A stretch of DNA of 64,000 bases. Source: Thermaurantimonas sp046295455 (GTDB lineage: Bacteria; Bacteroidota; Bacteroidia; Flavobacteriales; Schleiferiaceae). Positions 35,684 through 44,669 of this stretch are shown here, one piece after another; within the stretch, counting starts at the first letter, position 1; every line of letters begins with the position of its first letter. Under the pieces are notes generated by a model. It did not search any database. It saw only the letters and a program-made list of their open reading frames with translations, and was not told the DNA's origin. The DNA is taken from assembly GCA_046295455.1 (NCBI GenBank), contig JBKBNI010000005.1, positions 117,101 to 181,100 of the forward strand. Direction: 5' to 3'. A program made the position numbers and the translations under genes.

Positions 35684-38497
35684 TCATAACTCCTGCAGAT
35701 ATTGGTTTTCAACACCATCAATATCGAGTATTTCATTCAATATGGCCACCACTATTTCTTTACACTGCTCAATATCTTCAGAATTAAAGTAGTATAAATC
35801 TGTATTATTTAAGTCAAATTTGTTACTGTTCTTTTCTTTAAACAAATACTTTCGATTTTCTCCACCGTATCGTATAAAATGTAAGGATGCGTTGTAGCGA
35901 TAGGTGCCGGAAGTACCCATATGGTTGGCCAGCATGATCATGTAGCAAATCAGTTGAAGGGGCTTGCCCGCTCTGACTCTCTTTTCCTTATCAGAAAAGT
36001 CGATGTTCGAAAGGTCGTAGTGTGCAGGTTGATTTTCAAAAATTTTACCGGTCTTGTAGTCAATGATATCCATTACTCCGTTTTTCTCTTCCACTCTGTC
36101 GATAAATCCAAAGAGTCTCACGGGAGTGTCAAGGGGTCCGGTAATGTGCGTCTCTACAAGGTGTTCGAGAAATCGGATGGAGCGACCATCCAGGAACTTC
36201 TCGTCTTCTCTTAACCGTTTCAAGTCGATATTTATTTGATTGATTACCATTTGATGTGCAATACGCTTGCTTAGGTAATTTTTTCCTTTACTCCAGTCGA
36301 TCTGAGGAAATGCCTTTTGCAGATGGTACATCAGGACGGTTTCTGATTTATTTATCAATTCGAGTAATTCTCTTTCTTTTGGAAACTCGCGATTTAAAAA
36401 AGGCTCATACAGATCTTTGAGTGTATCGTGAATGATCGTGCCCGAGATGCGAGAGTCCAGTTCCTCAGTGACTTCTGTTGTCTCTTTGATCTCAAGCAGA
36501 TAGCGGGTATAAAAATTTTTGGGTCGTTCGATGTAGTTTACCAGGTCAGTCGGTGAGATTCCCCTTTCGATAAGTTTAGAGCGAAGGTCTGCTTGAAAGG
36601 CAGCATCTTTTTTCAATGTGAATTTGCCCGGATGCCGGCTTACGGTAATCGGTTGTGTATACCTGACCTCGCTGAAAGTAATGTTTGGATTGTGCCTGGA
36701 GAGTTCCCATTTGCACTGATATACAAACCTGGAGGGAATGGAGTGGTCGCTACCCAGAACGGGCTCGTATGAGATTAGATGTACTTCTCGGCTATTTCGG
36801 AGCAGCTGGTAAAAGTGATAGGACAGGATGGCCTGCTGCTGACGATGTTCAGGCAATCCATGCGCAAGTGCCACATCATAAGGGATGATGGATTGGGCAA
36901 CATGATTTTTTGACAGAATTTCATCGTTGGAAGAGAGAATGAATACCGCATCAAAACTGAGCAGTCTTGTCTCCAGCATACCCATCACCTGAAGGCCTTC
37001 TACCGGCTCGCCTTTCAGACTTAATCCGTAAGAGGTGGCCATTCCTTTCAGAAACATCGGAATTTCCTTTATGCTGAAAAAATTTTCCGGCCATTGGGCT
37101 ACACTCTCGGAAAGCTCATTTAATACCTCCCTCAACATGTGGAGCTGCTCGGACTCAAACAGTGGAAGGGAAGTTGATCTATCAATGCCCAGCCCGACCA
37201 GGATGCCCGCCGAACGAATGAGCTCTTCAGAAGTGTCACATACACTGAAGAGCTTTGTGTCGTTAATTCCGAGCCGATCCCGGATCTCTTCGGCCGATAG
37301 GAAGAGGATTTTTTCACGGCGGATGTGGAGGAGCAATTCGTTGACTTTTTTGAAATCAAAGAACCTGTAGGATATGGAGTTGCCGAGCAGCTCTGTCAGA
37401 TGGCGGTAGAAGAAACCATCTTTTTCCCGATCGCGGCCTGCAAATTCTACTGCATTGATATAAGACAGTATCCACTGAAAGTAGGGCAATGAATCCAGTG
37501 GCAATTGTATCGTCACATTGATGCCTCCATTGACTTTCGGCAGATGATTCATCAGCGGAAAGAGCATGGACTCATCCGGCAATACCACAGCCACGCGCGT
37601 AAAATCCGTACGTCCATGCTCCTGCATGGTACGGATCAGACCGGCAAGCACATTGGTCTGCTCGATTCGCCCTGAAACGCAGTGATGCACAATGCTTTTC
37701 TGATCAGTGGACAGGCTGTCAGTCATCGAAAAATTTTCAGACAGGATGCCATACTTGCTGAGTTTCCTGAAAAATGTGCCCGCCTCATGCGAAGGAAACC
37801 GGGTGCAGTAGTATGAGTCAAAATCGCCTTCATACTCTGCCTTGCCCGATTTTACAAGATGGTTCACGATGTCCAGTTCTGAGCCGGTAAGGGCATTAAA
37901 TCCCAGAAAGTACACCTTACTGCCCGGGAGTTTTTGATCGGTTCGAATCTTTTGGGAAGCTTCTCTGCGAATGCTCCCTCTCGTATGCATGGCATTTTGG
38001 TCCAGATATGTCCTGAAGTCCCAGTACAAATCGTGCAATGAATCATAAAATTTTTCGAATTTTTCTTCCAAAGGCCCTTTTCGGGAATCGGTGTTGGGCT
38101 GCCATTGTTCCAAAAGTTTTGCCCGCGCGGTATTTGTGAGGATTAGACCCGGATCAATCAGGTGATCGTCGATGGCGCTAAAATCTTTCAACAGCAAAGG
38201 TCCCCAGGACATAAATTCGGACAAAGTAGCGCATCGATCAGGTACTCTGTCTCTGGCAACTTTAAGAAGGGCGATGAGCAATTTTGAATAGTCGGTGACT
38301 TCACTGCCTGTTATACGCGATATAAACTGGTCCATCGTCATGACATCCGGTGCGATGGCAGTTTTTGGACTGTACTCTGCGAGATAGGTCAGGAAAAACA
38401 AAACGGAACGCTGAGATGGTAGCACGACAGCAATCTGGTGAAGCTCGTCAGCATGACGGCCAAACAGTTCTGCGACCTTTTCTCTCAGGAAGGTCAT
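35684..38497 (-). CDS. AddB-like PD-(D/E)XK nuclease
   Basis: A 937-residue protein. The N-terminal part opens with IAVVLPSQRSVLFFLTYLAE, an AddB/RecC-type inactivated helicase fold. The C-terminal ~250 residues are a PD-(D/E)XK nuclease: THITGP..RLFGFIDRVEE with the first Asp, and MDIIDYKTGK with the D-x-K pair. The AddB-type iron-sulfur Cys set was not evident. Such proteins process double-strand break ends together with an AddA-type helicase. No addA is adjacent; it may lie elsewhere. It ends 99 bases before thioredoxin's ORF on the same strand and starts 4 bases after the aldo/keto reductase. Confidence 0.82.
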   Translation of the reverse strand: MTFLREKVAELFGRHADELHQIAVVLPSQRSVLFFLTYLAEYSPKTAIAPDVMTMDQFISRITGSEVTDYSKLLIALLKVARDRVPDRCATLSEFMSWGPLLLKDFSAIDDHLIDPGLILTNTARAKLLEQWQPNTDSRKGPLEEKFEKFYDSLHDLYWDFRTYLDQNAMHTRGSIRREASQKIRTDQKLPGSKVYFLGFNALTGSELDIVNHLVKSGKAEYEGDFDSYYCTRFPSHEAGTFFRKLSKYGILSENFSMTDSLSTDQKSIVHHCVSGRIEQTNVLAGLIRTMQEHGRTDFTRVAVVLPDESMLFPLMNHLPKVNGGINVTIQLPLDSLPYFQWILSYINAVEFAGRDREKDGFFYRHLTELLGNSISYRFFDFKKVNELLLHIRREKILFLSAEEIRDRLGINDTKLFSVCDTSEELIRSAGILVGLGIDRSTSLPLFESEQLHMLREVLNELSESVAQWPENFFSIKEIPMFLKGMATSYGLSLKGEPVEGLQVMGMLETRLLSFDAVFILSSNDEILSKNHVAQSIIPYDVALAHGLPEHRQQQAILSYHFYQLLRNSREVHLISYEPVLGSDHSIPSRFVYQCKWELSRHNPNITFSEVRYTQPITVSRHPGKFTLKKDAAFQADLRSKLIERGISPTDLVNYIERPKNFYTRYLLEIKETTEVTEELDSRISGTIIHDTLKDLYEPFLNREFPKERELLELINKSETVLMYHLQKAFPQIDWSKGKNYLSKRIAHQMVINQINIDLKRLREDEKFLDGRSIRFLEHLVETHITGPLDTPVRLFGFIDRVEEKNGVMDIIDYKTGKIFENQPAHYDLSNIDFSDKEKRVRAGKPLQLICYMIMLANHMGTSGTYRYNASLHFIRYGGENRKYLFKEKNSNKFDLNNTDLYYFNSEDIEQCKEIVVAILNEILDIDGVENQYLQEL

Positions 38498-38501
38498 TTT
38501 T

Positions 38502-39485
38502 TCAGAATTGGGGCTGGTGAGGTTTGTTATCCAAAATCAACTCAATGCGCTGCAGCACATCGTCGGTAAGTAAAGGCAGCACCTCCAGGGAGGTGAGGTT
38601 GTGCTTTAGCTGCTCGGGTTTACTAGCTCCCAGAAGCACGGTACTTACATCTGAATTGTTGAGACACCATGCGATAGCCAGTCGGGCAAGGTCTGTACCT
38701 ACATCGTGAGCGAGGTCCATCAGCCGGCGAACTTTTTTCAGATTTTCTTCAATGAGATTTCTTTCGGCCAGCCAGGAGAGTTCAGCCCTTTTGAGTCGGT
38801 ATTCTTCGGAGATTCCATTATTGTATTTCCCTGTGAGCAACCCGCTTGCCAGGGGCGACCATACAGTCAGCCCAAGACCTACTGTCTTGTAGATCTGCGA
38901 AAATTCCACTTCGACTTTGTGCCGATGGAGCATGTTGTACTGAGGTTGTTCCACTATTGGCGGAATCAGGTGGTGGCGCGCAGCGACCATGTGTGCCTCC
39001 ATGATTTCCTGAGCGCTCCACTCACTGGTGCCCCAATACAGTACCTTACCGGCCAGGATAAGCTGATGCATGCTCCAAACAGTTTCTTCGATCGGGGTGG
39101 ACTTGTCAGGCCGATGACAGAAGTACAGGTCGAGATAGTCGAGTTGCAGTCGTCTAAGAGCAGCGTCACAGGCTTCTCTGATATGCTTGCGGTGGAGTCC
39201 TTTCTGGGTTGGGAGTTTTCCGCCAGCCCCAAAAAATACTTTACTCGAGACCATGTAGGAGTCCCTTGTCCAGCCGGTTTCTTTTAAAATTTTGCCCATG
39301 ACCTCCTCCGACTTTCCGTGTGCATAGACCTCTGCATTGTCAAAGAAATTGACTCCTGCATCATAAGCAATGACCATCAATTCGCGGGCAGTGTCATATC
39401 CGATTTGATTGCCAAAAGTGATCCACGTACCAAACGACAGGCGGCTGACAGGTAGGCCTGACTTTCCTAATTTACTGAATTCCAT
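38502..39485 (-). CDS. Aldo/keto reductase (Kv-beta / YghZ-like)
   Basis: A 327-residue TIM-barrel NADPH-dependent reductase. The catalytic tetrad is visible: Asp and Tyr in FFDNAEVYAHG, Lys in MVSSKVFFG, His in LYFCHRPD. The NADP-binding C-terminal part has TVLLGASKPEQL. It is closest in pattern to the voltage-gated K+ channel beta-subunit-like group, whose bacterial members reduce methylglyoxal and other aldehydes. The substrate here is not known. Four bases separate it from the nuclease gene. Confidence 0.92.
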   Translation of the reverse strand: MEFSKLGKSGLPVSRLSFGTWITFGNQIGYDTARELMVIAYDAGVNFFDNAEVYAHGKSEEVMGKILKETGWTRDSYMVSSKVFFGAGGKLPTQKGLHRKHIREACDAALRRLQLDYLDLYFCHRPDKSTPIEETVWSMHQLILAGKVLYWGTSEWSAQEIMEAHMVAARHHLIPPIVEQPQYNMLHRHKVEVEFSQIYKTVGLGLTVWSPLASGLLTGKYNNGISEEYRLKRAELSWLAERNLIEENLKKVRRLMDLAHDVGTDLARLAIAWCLNNSDVSTVLLGASKPEQLKHNLTSLEVLPLLTDDVLQRIELILDNKPHQPQF

Positions 39486-39603
39486 TTGTTATTGCTTCAA
39501 AAGGGTTTTCAGCCTAAAAGTACGCAGCAGGCAGATCTACATAAAAACATTTTGCTGGAAAAAAAAGAAATTGACGAATGGCGGGCGGAAGCAGTCTGCC
39601 AAG

Positions 39604-40401
39604 TTACACTTTCTTTCTAATTAATTTTCGCACACCAAAAATCAGGAGCACCATCAGGACAAACGGCCAAAGATTTACCAACCAGACCACAAACCACATA
39701 AAGTTTAGCCACCCTCGGTGCAGTCCGTCCCCAACTTTCTTGAAAAACTCGAAGTCGCGCCGGATATCCTGATAGATGCTAATCTGTAATACACTGTAGG
39801 CTAATTGATTATCGTAATATTTTTTTTGCTGTTCGTACTGCTCTATTTCATACCGAACCTCATTGAGTTTAGATTCAATTTCAAGTATATCAGCCATCGT
39901 AGTAGCCTTTTTGAGCAGCTCAAGATATCGGTTCTCAAGCTCTTTTTTGTTTTGGATTCGGGCTTCTGTATCCCGGTAATTTTTGGTAATGTCTTCTATC
40001 CGAATATTTCTGGATTCGGGTCTGCCAAATACGCGTTCGAGGGTGTCGACAAAAGCATCAAAATTTTTTGAAGGAATTTTACACTCGATGTAGAGCTGAA
40101 TGGAGTTGTCGTATTTGTCGGTGTTCTCATTTTGAATGAACCCTTTGAATGTCTTGATCAGTTCATTCAGCGTTGTTTTACTTTTTTGAAAATCCTCCGT
40201 CTTGAAGCGAATTGATCCGTTTTTGATCAACAAACGTTCACTGTAAGGTTTTTCTGCCGAAGCGTCCATTCCCTCATCATTTTGATATTGTATCTGGTTG
40301 GCAGAAGCATAAGTCATTGAGCTTTCATCCCTGTTTTGTCCGCTGTGGGTGCATGACAACAGGATACAAGCAGATACGAGGGCAATGCATTTAATTTTCA
40401 T
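39604..40401 (-). CDS. DUF4349 family lipoprotein
   Basis: A 265-residue protein with a signal peptide and lipobox LLSC (Cys 16). The DUF4349 core spans ~55-215: IKNGSIRFKTEDFQKS, IPSKNFDAFVDTLERVFG, a long coiled-coil (TEARIQNKKELENRYLELL ... LNEVRYEIEQYEQQ), then YSVLQISIY. A C-terminal membrane helix (LNFMWFVVWLVNLWPFVLMVLLIFG) is followed by RKLIRKKV. The function of the family is unknown; a cell-envelope role is likely from its topology. Confidence 0.87.
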   Translation of the reverse strand: MKIKCIALVSACILLSCTHSGQNRDESSMTYASANQIQYQNDEGMDASAEKPYSERLLIKNGSIRFKTEDFQKSKTTLNELIKTFKGFIQNENTDKYDNSIQLYIECKIPSKNFDAFVDTLERVFGRPESRNIRIEDITKNYRDTEARIQNKKELENRYLELLKKATTMADILEIESKLNEVRYEIEQYEQQKKYYDNQLAYSVLQISIYQDIRRDFEFFKKVGDGLHRGWLNFMWFVVWLVNLWPFVLMVLLIFGVRKLIRKKV

Positions 40402-40529
40402 TCAATGGGAGATTTTGATCAAAAGTCGGATAAATAGCTCAGCACTCCGCTCGTCTATTTGAAGTAAAATCTGTGGAACCGAGATTTTTCTTCAGACTTA
40501 TACATAGTGCCTTTGGAGAATTCGATGCT

Positions 40530-41492
40530 TTAGAATTTTCGCCTCACCGGTGGGGGTACCGGCGGAATTTCATCTTTTATTCCGGTGTCGAATTTTACTT
40601 GCTCTTTTAGGTGCCAGTGGCCCTCTTTCCAATAGAGGCCGTCGTAACTGAAATCAGGGCCGTACACTGCAAACACGCCTTTTTTTGAAGCATCGGGAGG
40701 TGCAAGATGATCCATGATGATCATATTTTCTTTCGGATTGAACCGTACGGTAGCCGATACCTGCGCCGAATAGGTGTAAAAGAGCCGGAAGGGCTTTCGT
40801 GTGTATTTCCGGTCTGCAAAATCCTGAACATAAAATATCTGAGCTCCGAAGGTGATGTTTTTGGGAGACTTGATCACCAATGCATCCAAAACTTTCTGTT
40901 GGACAGTCCTGCCTTCGGGTCTGTATCCGATGAGTGTGTAGTAGGTTTGATTCTTATGTTTTACATCAATGATCTGGTAATACAGGGCACCATACCAGCG
41001 AGAAGGACTCAGGGCGGTGTATTCTGCTTGTGAGAGCTCTCTGGAGACATCTTTGAGCTTCTGCACTGTGATTCGGTTGTTTCTGTCCCGGATTTGAAGC
41101 AGCCCGAAGTATTCGTAGGTTCCGGATTCCACCGAAGGCAAAAGCCATGTAAAAATGTTGACTGTTTTGTCCTGCGATTGCAGCCTGCTCAGATTGCTCA
41201 CCCGACCGAAGGGAAAGGAAAAGCTTTCCGGATCCTGTACCGATTCATACAACACCTGAAAGAATTCGTCAGCGGCCGATTTTCGGAGAGTGTACTCATC
41301 GGCTTTTAAGAGCTGATGGCCCAATTGTTCGAGCAGTTGTTCCCTCTCTTTTAGGTCAATCGGCTGAGCCATCAACCGGTATGACCCATGTATGAAGAAG
41401 GAAATAAACACAAGACTATAACAGGCATATTTGTGGACGGCGCAACAGCATGAATAAATACGAGAGGTGCATACGCTCAATTCTGAAAACAT
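40530..41492 (-). CDS. Exported protein of unknown function
   Basis: A 320-residue protein. The N-terminus has a long n-region, then a hydrophobic stretch (YSLVFISFFIHGSYRLMAQ) read as a signal peptide ending at MAQ. No alternative start gives a shorter leader, because the next candidate codon is GTC. The mature part has no motif I recognise. It includes FGLLQIRDRNNRITVQKL, PKNITFGAQIFYVQDF and a Pro-rich basic tail (PPVPPPVRRKF). The pattern is seen in Bacteroidota exported proteins. No link with its neighbours can be read. Confidence 0.7.
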   Translation of the reverse strand: MFSELSVCTSRIYSCCCAVHKYACYSLVFISFFIHGSYRLMAQPIDLKEREQLLEQLGHQLLKADEYTLRKSAADEFFQVLYESVQDPESFSFPFGRVSNLSRLQSQDKTVNIFTWLLPSVESGTYEYFGLLQIRDRNNRITVQKLKDVSRELSQAEYTALSPSRWYGALYYQIIDVKHKNQTYYTLIGYRPEGRTVQQKVLDALVIKSPKNITFGAQIFYVQDFADRKYTRKPFRLFYTYSAQVSATVRFNPKENMIIMDHLAPPDASKKGVFAVYGPDFSYDGLYWKEGHWHLKEQVKFDTGIKDEIPPVPPPVRRKF

Positions 41493-41577
41493 TCAATTGC
41501 TGTTTGAATCAAAATAGAAAACCTACAAAATACCGATTTTATTGCATAGAAGTGTGCTTGCTGATTTTTAATATCTA

Positions 41578-41925
41578 TTACAAATGCAAGAAGTCTTTTT
41601 TAGCCAAAAGTTCTTCGCGGGTCTCAACGTGTTCTTCATCGGGTACGCAGCAATCTACCGGGCACACGGCAGCACACTGCGGCTCATCGTGAAATCCTAC
41701 ACATTCCGTACACTTATCTGTCACGATGTAATAGACATCGTAGCTCACAGGCTCCTGGGGCTCGTCGGCATCATACGTTTTACCTGATTTGGGGGTTACC
41801 AATCCCTTCAGGGAGGTGCCATCGGAGAATCGCCATTCCCGACCGCCTTCGTAAATGGCATTGTTGGGACATTCTGGCTCACATGCACCGCAGTTGATAC
41901 ACTCCTCTGTAATTTTGATTGCCAT
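41578..41925 (-). CDS. 2[4Fe-4S] ferredoxin
   Basis: A 115-residue ferredoxin. The first cluster motif is CINCGACEPECP (C-x2-C-x2-C-x3-C). The second is CTECVGFHDEPQCAAVCPVDCC, with an extended spacing as in YfhL/Alvin-type ferredoxins. The insert between them is acidic. It is divergent from the acyl-CoA reductase gene 49 bases away, and the two share a face-to-face promoter core. Many Bacteroidota keep these two genes together, so it may donate electrons in a linked process, which is inference. Confidence 0.93.
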   Translation of the reverse strand: MAIKITEECINCGACEPECPNNAIYEGGREWRFSDGTSLKGLVTPKSGKTYDADEPQEPVSYDVYYIVTDKCTECVGFHDEPQCAAVCPVDCCVPDEEHVETREELLAKKDFLHL

Positions 41926-41946
41926 ATCTTATCCTAAATACTTTTG
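41914..41946 (+). promoter_or_regulatory. Promoter of the acyl-CoA reductase gene
   Basis: TTTG at 41914-41917 (-33) is followed after 21 bases by TACTTTTG at 41939-41946 (-7). It lies 28 bases before the ATG at 41975. The -33 part lies inside the start of the ferredoxin gene. Confidence 0.65.
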
Positions 41947-41954
41947 CAAAGGTA
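41947..41954 (-). promoter_or_regulatory. Minus-strand -7 box for the ferredoxin gene
   Basis: CAAAGGTA reads TACCTTTG on the minus strand, 21 bases before the ferredoxin ATG. It directly abuts the plus-strand -7 box, so the two promoter cores meet end to end. No clear minus-strand -33 element was found. Confidence 0.5.
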
Positions 41955-41974
41955 ATTGTGAAGCGCTTTAAAAC

Positions 41975-43009
41975 ATGACATTTGGGACAAAAATTCAGAT
42001 TTTGTCGGAATTTGGAAAAAAACTAAATAAATTGTCAAGGGATTTCGATGACAATAATCTACCGGCGCGTGAAGAGGGGGTTTTTCGACAAGCATCAGCC
42101 ATAAACCCGTGGTTTACCTCAGATAATATTCTCCACGGCATACGGTACTGGGCCACAGTGCTTAATGAAGGAAGTCTTGAAAAATGGCTTTCCGGATATG
42201 AGCCGGAATCTCCTCCCCAGGCAAAAACAATTGGACTAATTACCGCTGGCAACATCCCCTTTGCAGGGTTACACGACTTGCTTTGCACCTACCTGACAGG
42301 TCATCGGGCGGTGGTAAAGACGTCTTCCGATGACCCTGTGCTCACCCGTTGGATGGTATCTCTGCTGTCTGAAATTGACCCGAATGTCGTAAGACAACTG
42401 GTGTTTCAGGATAGATTGTCTGATATTGATGCCGTTATTGCGACCGGTTCAAACAACAGTGCACGCTACTTTGAATATTACTTTGGGAAGTATCCTCACA
42501 TCATCCGAAAAAACAGAAATTCCATTGCAGTAATCACACCAGAAACCACCGATGAGCAACTGCGCAGATTGGCAGATGATGTCTTTGTGTATTTTGGACT
42601 TGGGTGCAGATCGGTTTCCAAAATCTATCTGCCGCACACCTTCGATATCCAGCGCATTTTTGCTGCTTTTTACGATTGGAAACACATTATCCAGCATCAT
42701 CGCTACGCCAGCAATTACGATTACAACCGGGTGATCTACATGATGGGAAACGAACCCATATTGGAAAATGGCTTTTTCATTCTGCGGCATAATTCAGATC
42801 TTGCCACTCCGGTCAGTGTGGTCCATTATGAATTTTATGAAAGCGAGAAACAGGTTAAAGCAAATATTGATGATAAGAGATCATCTATACAATGCGTAGT
42901 TGGAACCCTAAATGAGGTCTGTACCGATGATTTTGGCCATGCACAGTGGCCCTCTTTAGACACTTATGCAGACGGTGTTGATACCTTAAAGTTTTTGCTG
43001 AGTGTGTAG
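41975..43009 (+). CDS. LuxC-like acyl-CoA reductase
   Basis: A 344-residue protein of the LuxC/aldehyde dehydrogenase-like superfamily. The nucleotide-binding part has TIGLITAGNIPFAGLHD, and the acyl-enzyme nucleophile sits in YFGLGCRSVSKIYLP. An RKNRNSIAVIT segment precedes it. LuxC reduces acyl-CoA or acyl-ACP to aldehyde with NADPH. No luciferase genes occur here; in Bacteroidota this homologue is usually alone beside a ferredoxin. Cytoplasmic; substrate not known. Confidence 0.82.
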   Translation: MTFGTKIQILSEFGKKLNKLSRDFDDNNLPAREEGVFRQASAINPWFTSDNILHGIRYWATVLNEGSLEKWLSGYEPESPPQAKTIGLITAGNIPFAGLHDLLCTYLTGHRAVVKTSSDDPVLTRWMVSLLSEIDPNVVRQLVFQDRLSDIDAVIATGSNNSARYFEYYFGKYPHIIRKNRNSIAVITPETTDEQLRRLADDVFVYFGLGCRSVSKIYLPHTFDIQRIFAAFYDWKHIIQHHRYASNYDYNRVIYMMGNEPILENGFFILRHNSDLATPVSVVHYEFYESEKQVKANIDDKRSSIQCVVGTLNEVCTDDFGHAQWPSLDTYADGVDTLKFLLSV

Positions 43010-43051
43010 TTGAGTTCCAGCCGTGTCACGCATGCAGTTGGCACAGCATGT

Positions 43052-43456
43052 TTACAGCGTCCAGAGAAATTCCACATTCTGGAGAATATCAGGATGCAAA
43101 CTTTTAGCTACAGGACAGTTGCGGGCGGCTTGCTCCAGGCGATGGCGTTCATCAGCCGGAAAGCTGGAAGGCAGATGCACTTTGACGTGGATTTCGCTTA
43201 CACGTCTGGGGGCCGAAGCCATGACTTTTTTTACCTCTGCGTAAGCATTTTTGAGTAAATTGTCATTCACACCGGCTGCAATGCCCATAATGGTCAGCAT
43301 GCAATTGGCCAAAGATGTGCTCAATAAATCTGTGGGAGAAAAAGCCTCTCCACGGCCGTGATTGTCAGGAGGAGCATCGGAGAGGATGGCTTGCCCGCTG
43401 GAGAGATGAAAAGCCTCGCATCTCAACTGACCTAAATAGACCACCTTTGAAATCAT
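43052..43456 (-). CDS. OsmC family protein
   Basis: A 134-residue OsmC/Ohr-fold protein. The two reactive cysteines are in LANCMLTIMG (near residue 52) and RNCPVAKSLHP (near residue 114). A typical FSPTDLLSTSL segment leads into the first. Members reduce organic and fatty-acid hydroperoxides using their Cys pair. It is a convergent neighbour of the acyl-CoA reductase and divergent from the XRE regulator gene. Confidence 0.9.
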   Translation of the reverse strand: MISKVVYLGQLRCEAFHLSSGQAILSDAPPDNHGRGEAFSPTDLLSTSLANCMLTIMGIAAGVNDNLLKNAYAEVKKVMASAPRRVSEIHVKVHLPSSFPADERHRLEQAARNCPVAKSLHPDILQNVEFLWTL

Positions 43457-43520
43457 ATGCTACCACAATTACAAGAACTTCAAAAGTAAATCAATTCTAC
43501 GGTTTATTTATCGCATTTAT

Positions 43521-43614
43521 TGCACATTTGTAAATCAATAGGAGCATTCAAAAATCTTTTGAGAATTACAAATGTTAATATAACTAGCACCGATAATACA
43601 CATATGTAAATATC
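43521..43614. promoter_or_regulatory. Upstream region of the XRE gene with repeated CAnnTGTAAAT motif
   Basis: CATTTGTAAAT (43525-43535) and CATATGTAAAT (43601-43611) occur in direct orientation, and CAAATGTTAAT (43569-43579), preceded by ATTA to form an imperfect palindrome, lies between them. Two more copies, CATATGTAAAT (43781-43791) and CAAATGTAAAT (43982-43992), lie inside the XRE gene. They look like operators for autoregulation, but the A+T-rich setting makes chance copies possible. Confidence 0.4.
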
Positions 43615-44085
43615 ATGAAATCCATAATTGATCGCATTAAAGAACTTCAACAGCATCACGGGTTTACCAATCATGAGTTTGCAGAGCAATTGGAAATAAG
43701 CCCTGCAGCACTCTCGCATATTTACAGCGGCAGAAACAATCCCTCACTTACAATCCTAGAGGCAATTGTCTCTAGATTTCCATATGTAAATCTTAATTAT
43801 TTACTGAAAGGGACGGGAAAGCTGTTTGAACAAACGGATGATGTGCATAATGACAACAGTAACGTTACCAAATCATTAAATAGTGAATACAGTTCTGAAT
43901 CGAGACACACACATACCCGTGAATCACCGAGTAAAGAGCACTCCGAAGAAACTGTAAAAAAGATGGATTTCGATAAATTAACAAATGTAAATAGCTTTGA
44001 TTTTCAAATTGTAAAAGTCGCATTGTTTACCCGGGACGGAAGGGTGTTTTTTTTCACCCCGACTACTGATAACCCGCTTTTGTGA
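43615..44085 (+). CDS. XRE family transcriptional regulator
   Basis: A 156-residue protein with an N-terminal Cro/C1 helix-turn-helix (~5-60: NHEFAEQLEISPAALSHIYSGRNNPSLTIL). A polar, Ser/Thr/His-rich linker follows (~75-115, with RHTHTRESPSKEHSEE). It ends in a short region (VALFTRDGRVFFFTPT) conserved at the end of some Bacteroidota XRE proteins. It likely binds DNA as a dimer. Targets are unknown; repeats around its own gene suggest autoregulation. Confidence 0.85.
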   Translation: MKSIIDRIKELQQHHGFTNHEFAEQLEISPAALSHIYSGRNNPSLTILEAIVSRFPYVNLNYLLKGTGKLFEQTDDVHNDNSNVTKSLNSEYSSESRHTHTRESPSKEHSEETVKKMDFDKLTNVNSFDFQIVKVALFTRDGRVFFFTPTTDNPLL

Positions 44086-44123
44086 CCCTGTGAATGTATT
44101 TTTGCAACAAATCACACACATCA

Positions 44124-44669
44124 ATGACTCGCAAAGACTGGTTATACACCCTTATTCTTTTCATCGTAGCTGTAGCGTCAAGGCTCATCCCCCACTATCC
44201 AAACTTTACTGCCATCGGTTCCATTGCAGTGGTTGGAGGTCTGGTCATTAAAAATCGGTTTCCGGCGTTGATCGCGACCCTTACATCTCTTTATATGTCC
44301 GATCTACTGATCAACAATATTCTCCTACACGATTATTACGAATCTTTTACATGGTTTACCCCAGGTGGCGGGCTGATTTACGGGTGTTTTGCATTTTCCG
44401 TCTTCATACCCCGGATGCTTCCGTTTAAAAACAACATCCTCAAGTGGGTAACGGCATCTTTAGGTTCGACTCTTGTTTTTTATCTGGTTACCAATTTTGG
44501 CGTTTGGTATCAATCTACACTATACTCACAGGATTTGAGTGGACTCCTGGCCTGCTACGTAGCTGCCATTCCCTTTGCAATCAATCAGTTGCTCGGAACA
44601 TTGTTTTACGGGGCACTTTTACTCGCCAGTTTTAGCGTGGTCAATAGGCATGTAGTAGAAGTTGCATGA
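44124..44669 (+). CDS. DUF6580 family putative transport protein
   Basis: About 181 residues from the ATG at 44124, with five to six membrane segments. The SRLIPHYPNFTAIGSIAVVGG stretch after the first segment resembles the S components of ECF vitamin transporters. The family is annotated as a putative transport protein. It overlaps the FAD oxidoreductase gene in ATGA and sits near the B12 locus, though on the opposite strand. A B12-related role is possible but not shown. A TATTTTTG -7-like box lies at 44097-44104. Confidence 0.75.
   Translation: MTRKDWLYTLILFIVAVASRLIPHYPNFTAIGSIAVVGGLVIKNRFPALIATLTSLYMSDLLINNILLHDYYESFTWFTPGGGLIYGCFAFSVFIPRMLPFKNNILKWVTASLGSTLVFYLVTNFGVWYQSTLYSQDLSGLLACYVAAIPFAINQLLGTLFYGALLLASFSVVNRHVVEVA

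Noticed and set aside
41975..43009. A bioluminescence (lux) locus
   Set aside because: Only a LuxC-like reductase is present; there is no luxA, luxB, luxD or luxE nearby.
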